DNA of 18,252 nt, from contig WHUX01000584.1 of assembly GCA_015179025.1 (NCBI GenBank), forward strand, positions 1-18,252, read 5' to 3'. The DNA is from Terfezia claveryi (lineage: Eukaryota; Ascomycota; Pezizomycetes; Pezizales; Pezizaceae). Positions 7,612 through 15,556 of this stretch are shown in pieces. Under the pieces are notes generated by a model. The model saw nothing but the letters and a program-made list of their open reading frames with translations. It was not told the DNA's origin and made no database searches. Each line of letters opens with the position of its first letter. The stretch's first letter is position 1. Made by a program: the position numbers and the translations under genes.

Positions 7612-8102
7612 TGTAACGTGGGCTCTGGGAACAAGGCGACCAAGACGTACGCCAGGAAGAAGGCAGAGGCTAGGGCAAGACACACGTAGGAATGCTACAT
7701 GTGTGACTAGGGGAAGGCTGAGATGGGAGGCAAGGGCAAGAGGCAAGAGAGGCAGAGGGCAAGGGACATGAGACACGCGGAAGCAGTTGCTGCGTGTGTC
7801 AAGGGAGGCAGCTGGGCTACAGAGACAAGGCGAGGAGGTGCACAAGGGAGATACACCAACGTGGAGAGAAGCAAGGCCCTGTATTGAATATACAAGACAT
7901 TGGATGGGGATCCAATGAGAGGGCGGAGAGAGCAAGCTATATATACAGGCTTCCTTCCTGGCCAAGGCCACCGGAAGGAATAAGGTTCCCGAGACCCCTT
8001 ATCTCGGGAATAGAGATAACAACGATATCAATCAACAATAACAAGAGTCGGATGGAATTCCGTCTGACTCTCAAACCCGGCTGGGATGGGACGGTTGTGA
8101 CA
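7612..8102 (-). repeat. Right LTR of element B (its 5' LTR)
   Basis: This LTR is 491 bp, the same length as 1839-2329. It differs from it at about 29 positions by eye, some 25 of them transitions, and about half fall in CG/TG or CG/CA pairs. The TATA box is at 7938-7945, minus orientation. On the minus strand the LTR ends at 7612 and the next bases are CTACGTTGGATCACTC. A tRNA primer-binding site was not identified with confidence. Confidence 0.95.
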
Positions 8103-8107
8103 AACAG
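8103..8107. repeat. Target-site duplication of element B, right copy
   Basis: AACAG matches 1834-1838 exactly. Confidence 0.92.
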
Positions 8108-9556
8108 TATCATCCTAATGATACTCGACTCTTAATGGAAGCCATAGCAAAACACTATTTATGGCTAACACCTTACCTATTCAAAGAAGAAGACTTAGAA
8201 ATGAATGCATTTTTAAGTAAAGAATCAAAGAAACCTGTTGTTCCACTTTTAAGGAAATCGAATTGGGTAATAAATAACTGGGAAGAAATAATAGCATTCA
8301 TAATGAGCGGCACTCATCTAGAAGAATCAGCACATACTGTGGAGGATTTTTTCAATCCTAGCAAAGAACTTCCAGGAGCGTTCCTGAGAACACTAAAAGA
8401 TCAATCAAAAAGCAAAGGTCGAGTACCTGAGATACCAGAAAGGAGGACTAGGTCAGCCAAAGAACCAGACGATAAAGACCAACTACTAGAAGATATAGAA
8501 TTACCGGAAGACAATGATGATCTAGATACAGGACTAGACCAACAGAAGCAGAAAACACAAGGAGGAGGACGAGACCCTGATGATAGTGGACATAATAGCT
8601 CAGACTCTGATAAGGCATTATCAGTTGCAAGTCAAACTCTTAAAAGAAAACCCAAATGAGGAAAATCAGTTGAATACCAGCAATGGGAATCTACAACAGG
8701 AATGGTTACTATGGGTAACTATAAAGCAATGAATACTTTAAAAGAAATAAAGATTGATCTACCAGAAAAAATAAGAGGAGAAGACAAAAAATGGCAAGAC
8801 TCACAATATTTTGACTCTTATGCCACAGCAATGCAACGTTGGTTTGTTATCAAAGGAATAGATTTGGAAGGTGCTTCAGCTTTGGAAATTGTTGGATTCA
8901 GAATGGAAGGAAGCGCGCTCACTACTTATAATCAATTCCTAAGAGAAAAAGGAAAGAATGCTATATTCTTTAGATTCATACTAGCACTAAGGGATTTTTT
9001 GATACCTTCTACTAGTAAGGACATTTTGTGGAAACGATGGGAGACAGCCACACCATACAAGGACAGACGTCACATGGGGATTAAACAGTTCGCCAACTTG
9101 CTTACTGAAATGCAAATCAAATTGATTGACAAGGATGGCAAACAATCAATATCATAGGAAGTAAAAAGAAGAAAGTTTCTTAATTACCTGCTACCATATA
9201 TGTCAGCTACATTAATTCCTTTAATCAAAGAAAAATGGTCACATGATCAGCTCATGCATCAAGCGGAGTCATATGAAGCTTCCAAAAAAGACATTGCCCC
9301 ACCACCAACAACAAATACATCCCAATGACAATACCCTTGGAATGAAAATTGAAGTCACGGTCTACGCAGGGATCAGAATCAATGACAAAAAACAGGATTT
9401 AATCCTAGCAGCAATTCCAATACCAAACCCAACACAGAAAAATAGAAGGACTCAGATTGGGACACCATCACAAAAAAATTAGATCAGAAGACAAAGATGC
9501 AATTAATTAGAGACAAGAAATGTCTATGGTGTTGGAACCCTAGACACTCCTACAAG
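8108..9556 (+). pseudogene. Element A gag, continued (capsid and zinc knuckle, several stops)
   Basis: This is the same frame as 1527-1838 after excision of B. 8108-8659 ends in an acidic, disordered stretch (DDLDTGLDQQ) and KRKPK, then TGA. The frame continues with a retrotransposon Gag-like domain (about 8750-9290, including FDSYATAMQRWF, DKDGKQSIS and YLLPYMSATLIPLIKEKW) through a TAG at 9155. It then passes more stops to a CCHC knuckle, CLWCWNPRHSYKDC (9521-9562). All parts stay in one frame, so the original was probably one Gag of more than 700 residues. Stops such as CAA/CAG-to-TAA/TAG and CGA-to-TGA fit C-to-T decay. The ATG at 8702 is an internal Met, not a demonstrated start. Confidence 0.75.
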
Positions 9557-10150
9557 GACTGTAGGAAATGATAAAATAAGGTACTAATGTGTATAGCCGC
9601 ACAAGATTTAGCTATACCGATAGCCACCAAGGATAAAAACAACAATGATAAAATCAAGGAACGACCCTTGTCAAGACAGGTACTAGATTTTAGCAAAGTA
9701 TTCGTTAAACCTAACGAACACCCCGCACTAGCTTTAATTGATCTCCAAATAAAGGGAGGAGACTTAATTAATTCTCAATTTGTACATCTATACAAAATAC
9801 CAACTAGAAGTATTGAGAAGAAATCATTAAGTACTGCAATTAAAGGCTCAAAGGGAACGATAGACAAAGCTTGTACTATCAAAGTTGATTGGATAGGTTA
9901 TGTAGAAGAACAAACATTCTATGTAGCTCATTTGACTGGATAGGATATGATACTAGGAGAACCTGCTCTCAGCAAAGTGCGAGCAATAATTTCCGCCTCT
10001 CAGGAACTAGTTACTATCCAACCGGAAAACATTCCACAATTCAAGCTAAGTGTATGGAAGGGATCTAGAACCATGGCAAAAGGTATAAGATCAGCATATA
10101 CAAAGGTCAGCTGGGAATCAGTTACAGATTATAGTGAACCAGATAATTGA
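9557..10150 (+). pseudogene. Element A protease region (decayed)
   Basis: This stretch is in frame with the preceding gag, without a frameshift. It has a pattern typical of retroelement aspartic proteases: ALIDLQIKGGDLINSQFV, where ALID matches the active-site strand but the Ser/Thr-Gly is lost, and later DMILGEPALSKV, matching the xxVLGxPWL strand. A TAG at 9941-9943 lies just before DMILG, where Trp is usual (TGG to TAG). A TGA closes the frame at 10148-10150, but codons beyond it remain acidic and open to about 10338. The catalytic motif is broken, so it is inactive. Confidence 0.65.
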
Positions 10151-10338
10151 GAAAATATTAGTGACGCAGAAGAAACCGATCCAGAAAGAGAACTCGTGAC
10201 AGCTGTTTCTGCGGTACATCAGCAAAAAAAAAGTTTGCATCAGGTGCTTCGGAAGCACATGAAGCTCTTTTGCAAAACTCGAGATTCAGAAGCCAACTAT
10301 AGCCATGCGCTCCGTCCTGACGCAAATCATTTAAATTA
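10151..10338 (+). other. Tail of the element A protease frame, unassigned
   Basis: The protease frame continues without stops to about 10335 (SDAEETDPERELV near its start). The expected pre-RT motif (EYHEF...PHRPYDH) and RT motifs are not found. A 15-base hairpin, GTGCTTCGGAAGCAC, is at 10244-10258. This is where recognisable pol sequence is lost. Confidence 0.4.
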
Positions 10339-10495
10339 ATATTTCCTGACGCACAATTATTTTATAATACTTTCCCTATGCAACTAATTTTAATCCATAT
10401 TTCCTGATGTACACCTATCTTATAATACTTACACTGCGCAGCTAATTTAAATCCATATGTCATGACACGCACCTATTATATCATACGCACATGAA
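10339..10495. repeat. 58-bp tandem repeat, about 2.7 copies
   Basis: Units at 10339-10396 and 10397-10454 differ at about 11 of 58 positions. A third, more diverged partial unit begins at 10455. Each unit begins ATATTTCCTGA or similar. The repeat is AT-rich and non-coding. Confidence 0.75.
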
Positions 10496-10685
10496 GTATT
10501 GTTCTTCCTGTACGCATGCAAAATCTCACTATGTTTAAGTTCACCATCTGACGCAAATAGTCGGCTAGTATAGGCGCGGCCTTGCGATCGCTTGATACCT
10601 GCATTCTATGCATTTCCAAAAATGTAATTGATTCTGATAATATCTCTAAAACTAGCTAGCTAAACACGCGTAAAACAAAAATCAC
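10496..10685. other. Non-coding spacer before the minisatellite
   Basis: This is a mixed-composition stretch with no coding or RNA feature that I can support. It joins the 58-bp repeat to the 24-bp array. Confidence 0.5.
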
Positions 10686-11961
10686 TGCCCAAATCAGTCT
10701 CATATCACCGTGCAAATAAGCCTGGTATCCACCGTGCAAATCGACCTAGAAATCAACCTGCAAATCAGACTGGAATCCACCGGGCAAATCGACCTAGAAA
10801 TCAGCGTGCAAATCAGCCTGGAATCCAATGCAAATCGACCTAGAAATCAGCGTGCAAATCAGCCTGGAATCCACCGTGCAAATCTACCTAGAAATCAGCG
10901 TGCAAATGAGCCTGGAATCGAGCGAGCAAATCAGCCTGGATATCACCGAGCAAATGAGCCTGGAATCGAGCGACTAGCAAATGAGCCTGGAATCGAGCGA
11001 CTAGCAAATGAGCCTGGAATCGAGCGAGCAAATCAGCCTGGAATCGAGCGAGCAAATGAGCCTGGAATTGAGCGAGCAAATGAGCCTGGAATCGAGCGAG
11101 CAAACGAGCCTAGAATCGAGCGAGCAAATCAGCCTGGATATGAGCGAGCAAATGAGCCTGGAATTGAGCGAGCAAATGAGCCTGGAATCGAGCGAGCAAA
11201 TGAGCCTGGAATCGAGCGAGCAAATGAGCCTAGAATCGAGCGAGCAAATCAGCCTGGATATGAGCGAGCAAATGAGCCTGGATATGAGCGAGCAAATGAG
11301 CCTGGAATCGAGTGAGCAAATGAGCCTAGAATCGAGCGAGCAAATCAGCCTGGATATGAGCGAGCAAATGAGCCTGGATATGAGCGAGCAAATGAGCCTG
11401 GAATCGAGCGAGCAAATCAGCCTGGAATCGAGCGAGCAAATCAGCCTGGAATCGAGCGAGCAAATCAGCCTGGATATGAGCGAGCAAATGAGCCTGGAAT
11501 TGAGCGAGCAAATCAGCCTAGAATCGAGCGAGCAAATCAGCCTGGAATCGAGCGAGCAAATCAGCCTGGAATCGAGCGAGCAAATCAGCCTGGATATGAG
11601 CGAGCAAATGAGCCTGGAATTGAGCGAGCAAATCAGCCTAGAATCGAGCGAGCAAATCAGCCTGGATATGAGCGAGTAAATGAGCCTGGATATGAGCGAG
11701 CAAATGAGCCTGGAATCGAGCGAGCAAATCAGCCTAGAATCGAGCGAGCAAATTAGCCTGGATATGAGCGTGTAAATGAGCCTGGATATGAGCGAGCAAA
11801 TGAGCCTGGAATTGAGCGAGCAAATGAGCCTGGAATCGAGCGAGCAAATGAGCCTGGAATTGAGCGAGCAAATGAGTCTGGAATTGAGCGAGCAAATTAG
11901 CTTAGAAATCACCGTGTAAATGAGCCTAGAATCCAGCGAGCAAACCAGCCTAGATATCCGC
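10686..11961. repeat. 24-bp minisatellite, about 53 units, inside element A
   Basis: The core monomer reads GAGCAAATGAGCCTGGAATC followed by GAGC, in tandem over about 1.28 kb. Variants are CAAATCAG for CAAATGAG, and GATATGAG or GAATTGAG for GAATCGAG. The left flank (to about 10910) alternates two monomer types, a 48-bp dimer (GCAAATCAGCCTGGAATCCA and GCAAATCGACCTAGAAATCA). Two units near 10972 and 11000 carry an extra 3 bases (27 bp). A 120-bp (five-unit) block, 11401-11520, is repeated without change at 11521-11640. The edge units are the most diverged, as usual for arrays homogenised from within. Because 24 is a multiple of three, long open frames exist on both strands. None is annotated as a gene on that ground alone. 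Confidence 0.95.
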
Positions 11962-12750
11962 GTGCATAGCTGCCTACTGAGCATTCAATATCAACGATGC
12001 GCAATCTGCAACCACTACGGACATGGCAGTTTGAACTGTGACCTGTTGGCCTCAGTTCTTAAGAAGGAGAAGGAATTCCTTACGACTCGTATTGCGCATA
12101 TCTTATCCGCAAATGAGCCTCAAAAGGAACTAGCACCAGTACAATAAACGCCAGCTTGTCTACCTCCACAAGCTCTCAGCCGCAAAGAAGCTATCTAAGA
12201 AATCGGATAATGGGCAAAAAGATAGATTACCAACAAGCCGATATGACCTACTCTCCAACCTAGCATTCAGTTTAGTAACCCTACCAAACAGATGAGCACC
12301 AGACAAATGGAACAGGAGATCATGAATACTCCTGTTGCCCCACAACAACCATAGAATGCACTTCAACAACCAGCTGCAACCACTAGCAGCAGTAATGTAA
12401 TTCCAATCAACACCACTACTGTCACCACTCATTCTAAAAAATGAGTAGCCATTAATGAAGATTTACCCTTTTTCACTCAGGACACTAAAACCTCTAGACA
12501 GCATTGTAATTTCTGTAAGTTCTCAGAACATAATGCTTCTACATGCAAGGAGAAGAAACCCACCATCAATGACTTCTACATAAAGATCGAACCGACCTTC
12601 ACCAAGCTTATTGAAGAGAAACACATCAGCGACGGATGGGAAGATGACAAGGACTATATTATCATACAGTAGCTTGACCAAGGTACAGGTATGAAAACCG
12701 CATATCAATCATGCATGAGAGTATGTCCTATCTAGAAGAACTACTATGAT
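11962..12750 (+). pseudogene. Element A remnant with two CCHC zinc knuckles
   Basis: The frame shared with the downstream integrase runs through here with several stops. The first knuckle is CAICNHYGHGSLNC (about 11998-12039), followed by a charged helix (LLASVLKKEKEF) and an Ala/Pro/Gln/Thr-rich linker. The second knuckle is CNFCKFSEHNASTC (about 12505-12546), followed by a short acidic stretch (DGWEDDKDYIII). Both have the CX2CX4HX4C spacing typical of nucleic-acid-binding knuckles. Their place directly before integrase and after a minisatellite, without RT or RNase H, is unusual. It may be a second gag-like remnant or part of an unusual polyprotein. Confidence 0.6.
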
Positions 12751-13842
12751 ACCTTTATGAACCATAAGGATCATAGAAGAAAAGACGGATTTTTGTATGT
12801 CAAGAACCAACAAGGACAATGGAGATTAGTCTTGCCCTCTACCTTTAACATCGAAGGTAAGAACTATCTCGAATTGGTTATTAAAGATGCACATGAAGCA
12901 ACTGCTCATGGTGGCATTGAAAAAACAATGAAATATCTTACTGACCGATATGATTGCCAGTCCTTTACAGAACCAACTAAGGACTATATCAGAAGTTGTA
13001 ATACTTGTCAATGAATAAAGTATTCCAACAAGGCGCCACTTGGACTTGTAACTCCATTATATGTACCAAGTAGGCCATGGACTGACATATCAATAGATTT
13101 TCTTAAGTTAGCACCTGTGTTTATTAAGTGTTCAATTTTGTACCTGAATATTCCTATTGAAGAAGATCATGTAGTTTGTATTTCATGACTTTGGACGATT
13201 GTCGACAGACAATCAGGATTCAAGTTTCTTATTCCTATCTCAGATAATTTCACAGCAAAACAATGTACTGCTACCTTTAATACTCATGTAGTCCTGACTA
13301 TAGGATATCCTTTTTGTATTGTTTTTGACTATGACACTCTTTTTATGTCAACACACTTTCAAGATTGGGCTAGGAATAAAGGAATCAAGTTGGAACTGTC
13401 TACCGTATATCATCTACGTGCAGATGGACAATCGGAAATTGTGAACAAAGAAATTCTACAAGTAGCAAGAGCCTGTAAAATTGAAGAATTTGATTGGCTA
13501 CAGAAACTACTAGAGATACAGTTGAAACTTAACTCTAGGTATAATACCGCTAGACAGAATAGTCCCTTTTCCACACTATTTGGATTTAATGTACATCTTG
13601 GCGTATCGATACTTCCTTACTCTATTAATGCATATGTACCAGCAAACGAACATCATGAAGTAATGTCTAAAAACCTATATAACGCCAAGAAGACTCAAGC
13701 ATCTCAAGCGAACAAACGACTACCCAATATAGCCAAATTTTCAGTCGGACCATAAGTTACATCACAAAGAAATATAGTTTGCCTTTATAGCATCTAATGC
13801 CTTCGGTACCACTAATGACAAACTGCTAGTTACCGGCGCGCT
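12751..13842 (+). pseudogene. Element A integrase (decayed, C-terminus cut by element C)
   Basis: One frame throughout, with in-frame stops only. The H2C2 zinc module has KDAHEATAHGG for the histidines and SCNTCQ for the cysteines. The catalytic core has SIDFLK (first Asp), IVFDYDTLFMS (second Asp) and ADGQSEIVNKE (Glu), with 35 residues between the second Asp and the Glu. Stops include TGA after CNTCQ, TGA in VCIS-stop-LWTIVDRQ (related integrases have Arg, so CGA to TGA) and TAA after KFSVGP (13753-13755). The tail NIVCLY continues to 13842, where the LTR of C begins. The sequence differs clearly from the integrases of B and C, so this is another lineage. It is not expected to be functional. 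Confidence 0.85.
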
Positions 13843-13868
13843 TGTCACGGCGTTGATTTACTTGCGAA

Positions 13869-13983
13869 GTATTTGACACCCGAACAGGCTTGTTCGAGTG
13901 TCAGCGTGGTATTTGACACCCGAACAGGCTTGTTCGAGTGTCAGCGTGGTATTTGACACCCGAACAGACTTGTTCGAGTGTCA
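13869..13983. repeat. Three 40-bp repeats, each a near-perfect palindrome
   Basis: Units start at 13869, 13909 and 13949; the third lacks its last 5 bases and has one substitution. Each holds TGACACCCGAACA and TGTTCGAGTGTCA around a 4-base centre (GGCT or GACT), i.e. 13-bp arms with one mismatch. The array lies about 130-250 bp upstream of the TATA box. It probably serves as tandem protein-binding dyads in the U3 promoter. No factor is assigned. Confidence 0.9.
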
Positions 13984-14050
13984 GCTGAGTTGGCGCTGCC
14001 AGGCGAGTGTCTTAATACTAGAAGGGATTAGAGAGGTGGATCGCGGAGTA

Positions 14051-14075
14051 TCACCTGCGATCGCAGGTGACGTCA
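14051..14075. promoter_or_regulatory. 20-bp perfect palindrome overlapping a TGACGTCA site
   Basis: TCACCTGCGA (14051-14060) is followed at once by its reverse complement TCGCAGGTGA (14061-14070). The last bases join TGACGTCA (14068-14075), the palindromic ATF/CREB bZIP site. The block is 40 bp upstream of the TATA box, a typical upstream-activator distance. Confidence 0.65.
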
Positions 14076-14114
14076 AGTTAGCCGGGCGCCACTCCTTTGG
14101 CCACGGCAATCGTG

Positions 14115-14120
14115 TATATA
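14115..14120 (+). promoter_or_regulatory. TATA box of LTR C
   Basis: TATATA lies in the middle of the LTR, downstream of the palindromic repeats. Transcription would start some tens of bases further right, which gives a long leader to the gag ATG at 14351. Confidence 0.5.
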
Positions 14121-14156
14121 GGAAGCAGTAGTTGTCGTTTCTTGTTCTTGTTCCTT

Positions 14157-14165
14157 ACGCAACGT
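14157..14165 (+). other. Possible self-primer, complementary to 14304-14312
   Basis: ACGCAACGT lies 42 bases after the start of the TATA box. It is the exact reverse complement of ACGTTGCGT, which starts three bases after the LTR end, where a primer-binding site belongs. Tf1/sushi elements prime reverse transcription with the 5' end of their own RNA. The 9-base match is suggestive, not proof. Confidence 0.35.
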
Positions 14166-14350
14166 CTTGTATTATAACCTTGGTAATACAGACTCTGCCT
14201 TTTGTCCTGATACTTCAATCTACGGTTATAGTTTCGTCTTCGTGCGCTCCTTGGAGTCACGTCTTTAGTTATAGCCACAGCCATCGACTTACGCCGTTAC
14301 ACTACGTTGCGTCGATACACTCTACTGAGCGCAACCCCTAGCTACGAACA

Positions 14351-15556
14351 ATGACTCAGCCCGTTGTTGAATTGCCGGCCGCTATTGTTGACCTAGTTCC
14401 TCGTTTGCGAACTGCGTTGAACTCAGCAAACCAGGACTACACCGGAATACTCAATGAAACCATTACCCTACTAGATCAGCTACTAGGGCTACCAGACCGA
14501 CGACAAGATGTCGTAAGATTACGAACCCAAGTAACGAACTTAACGAATCAACTCACGGCGCGGCAACAAGAAGATACAACCTTACGCACAGCCACTCAAG
14601 AGTTACGAAATGAAGTAACTACTCAAGAGACAGTGATTAATGAGCTTCGAACGCAGTTGGAAGATATGAGGGCTATCAATGCGACTTTGGCTCGGTTGCA
14701 ACCAGGAGAAGGAGGGAGTCGTTCAGAAAAGATACCCAACCCAGAAAAATTCTCTGGAAAAGACCGAAATAAGCTGCGCCCTTTCCTTACCCAACTACGA
14801 CTAAAGGCTGCTACTTATAGTGACGAACAAGCAAAACTTCGACTAGCAGTAAATTCCTTAGCTGAAGATGCCCTAGATCAGGTTACCCCTTACGTTGAAA
14901 ACGATACGGTGAACTTAACCAACCTAGCAGCACTTATTACCATTCTCGAAAATGCATTCGGCGATCCAAATCGAGTAGCCAACGCAGAGTACAAACTACA
15001 AACGATGATTCAGGGGGCCAGGGAGTTCGCTGCCTATTTTGCCGAATTTCAACGATATGCAGCTGAAACGAGTTGGGGTAATACGGCTAAGTTGGCAACT
15101 CTAAAGCGCGGACTTTCCTACCAATTACAACAAGATCTCCTCGCCATACATCCTGAGCCCACGGAGTTTAACGAGTATGTGGAGGTCTGCCAAAGGCTAG
15201 ATACTCGTCGCCGCGCGCTACAAACCCAAATGCGTAATCGTGTTGGACCAACGCCCCGAATGATATCACGCCCTACCGCTCCCGCTCCAGTTAACCCCCA
15301 AATAGTCCAAACTCCCTCTACCTCTACAGCCACGGGTACTCACCCTGGGCCCATGGATTTGTCTGCAGGAAGGAAGAAGATATCTCCGGAGGAAAAAGCA
15401 AAGAGAATGGCTGAAGGGAGGTGCTATTATTGTGGAGGAATGGGACATGGGGTTAGAACTTGCCCACACGTACAAAAACGTACCCTACAAGTTGCCGAAA
15501 CGGTTATGGAGAATACGAATAAGGGACTAGAAGTTGGGGAACAGGCAAAAGAGTAG
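14351..15556 (+). CDS. gag: Element C Gag polyprotein (capsid and nucleocapsid)
   Basis: This is an intact frame of 401 residues starting at the ATG 49 bases after the LTR. Residues about 55-118 form a predicted coiled coil (Leu/Gln/Arg/Glu-rich heptads around [13 protein letters not shown]). The Gag core follows [17 protein letters not shown], with [15 protein letters not shown] and [15 protein letters not shown] matching the same motifs of element B. After a Pro/Thr-rich linker and [10 protein letters not shown] comes the knuckle [14 protein letters not shown] (Cys358, Cys361, His366, Cys371). It forms the particle and binds RNA. It ends in TAG at 15554, with pol in the -1 frame across the stop. 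Confidence 0.94.
   Translation: MTQPVVELPAAIVDLVPRLRTALNSANQDYTGILNETITLLDQLLGLPDRRQDVVRLRTQVTNLTNQLTARQQEDTTLRTATQELRNEVTTQETVINELRTQLEDMRAINATLARLQPGEGGSRSEKIPNPEKFSGKDRNKLRPFLTQLRLKAATYSDEQAKLRLAVNSLAEDALDQVTPYVENDTVNLTNLAALITILENAFGDPNRVANAEYKLQTMIQGAREFAAYFAEFQRYAAETSWGNTAKLATLKRGLSYQLQQDLLAIHPEPTEFNEYVEVCQRLDTRRRALQTQMRNRVGPTPRMISRPTAPAPVNPQIVQTPSTSTATGTHPGPMDLSAGRKKISPEEKAKRMAEGRCYYCGGMGHGVRTCPHVQKRTLQVAETVMENTNKGLEVGEQAKE
15544..15551 (+). promoter_or_regulatory. Candidate -1 frameshift site, gag-pol of C
   Basis: In the gag frame the octamer reads G GCA AAA G, directly before the last GAG codon and the stop. The -1 frame is open only from about 15520 and continues into protease. Compare G GAA AAA G in element B. 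Confidence 0.5.

Larger units (their letters stand above)
1839..8102 (-). mobile_element. Element B: full-length chromodomain Ty3/gypsy retrotransposon, minus strand
   Basis: This is a 6264-bp element with two 491-bp LTRs, flanked by AACAG duplications. Reading on the minus strand the order is LTR, gag, protease, RT, RNase H, integrase, chromodomain, polypurine tract, LTR, which is the canonical chromovirus layout. Gag is intact. Pol is broken by a few stops and several single-base deletions. The LTRs differ at about 29 positions (counted by eye, roughly 94% identical), so the insertion is not recent. It is inserted in the gag of element A. Confidence 0.93.
35..13842 (+). mobile_element. Element A: decayed Ty3/gypsy-like retrotransposon, interrupted by B and C
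   Basis: This is an old plus-strand LTR element: 5' LTR (35-714), leader, gag (from about 1089, interrupted at 1838 and resumed at 8108), protease (to 10150), a repeat-filled middle, and integrase (12751-13842). The 3' LTR is not in the window because element C interrupts the integrase C-terminus. All coding parts carry many in-frame stops but keep a constant frame: one frame from 8108 to 10150 and one from 11920 to 13842. This suggests decay by substitution rather than by indels. The usual RT and RNase H are absent between protease and integrase. The bases before the LTR, TTAAG (30-34), are a possible target duplication that cannot be checked here. Confidence 0.75.
13843..14301 (+). repeat. 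5' LTR of element C
   Basis: The 459-bp segment starts TGTCACGG and ends CCGTTACA, matching the LTR ends of B (TGTCACA...GTTACA). It is followed by CTACGTTG, as in B. Three 40-bp palindromic repeats, a 20-bp palindrome, a CRE-like site and a TATA box occur in that order. The second LTR is outside the window, so the boundaries rest on the termini and on comparison with B. Confidence 0.8.

Noticed and set aside
7504..7971. 155-codon minus-strand frame in the right LTR of B, and its counterparts in the left LTR
   Set aside because: It lies inside LTR sequence upstream of gag in another frame. It recurs only because the LTRs are copies.
10244..10258. Small hairpin GTGCTTCGGAAGCAC
   Set aside because: The short 7-bp stem is isolated in decayed DNA. 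No context gives it a function.
10710..11315. 201-codon plus-strand frame with ANEPGIER-type repeats
   Set aside because: Same cause: the minisatellite is open in several frames at once. There is no unique sequence or start context.
11001..11984. 327-codon minus-strand frame of LDSRLICS-type repeats
   Set aside because: It is a by-product of a 24-bp tandem repeat whose monomer has no stop in this frame. It lacks any flanking unique coding sequence.
13869..13983. CRISPR-like array of repeats in LTR C
   Set aside because: The units are contiguous 40-bp copies with no variable spacers, and they lie in the LTR of a eukaryotic retroelement.
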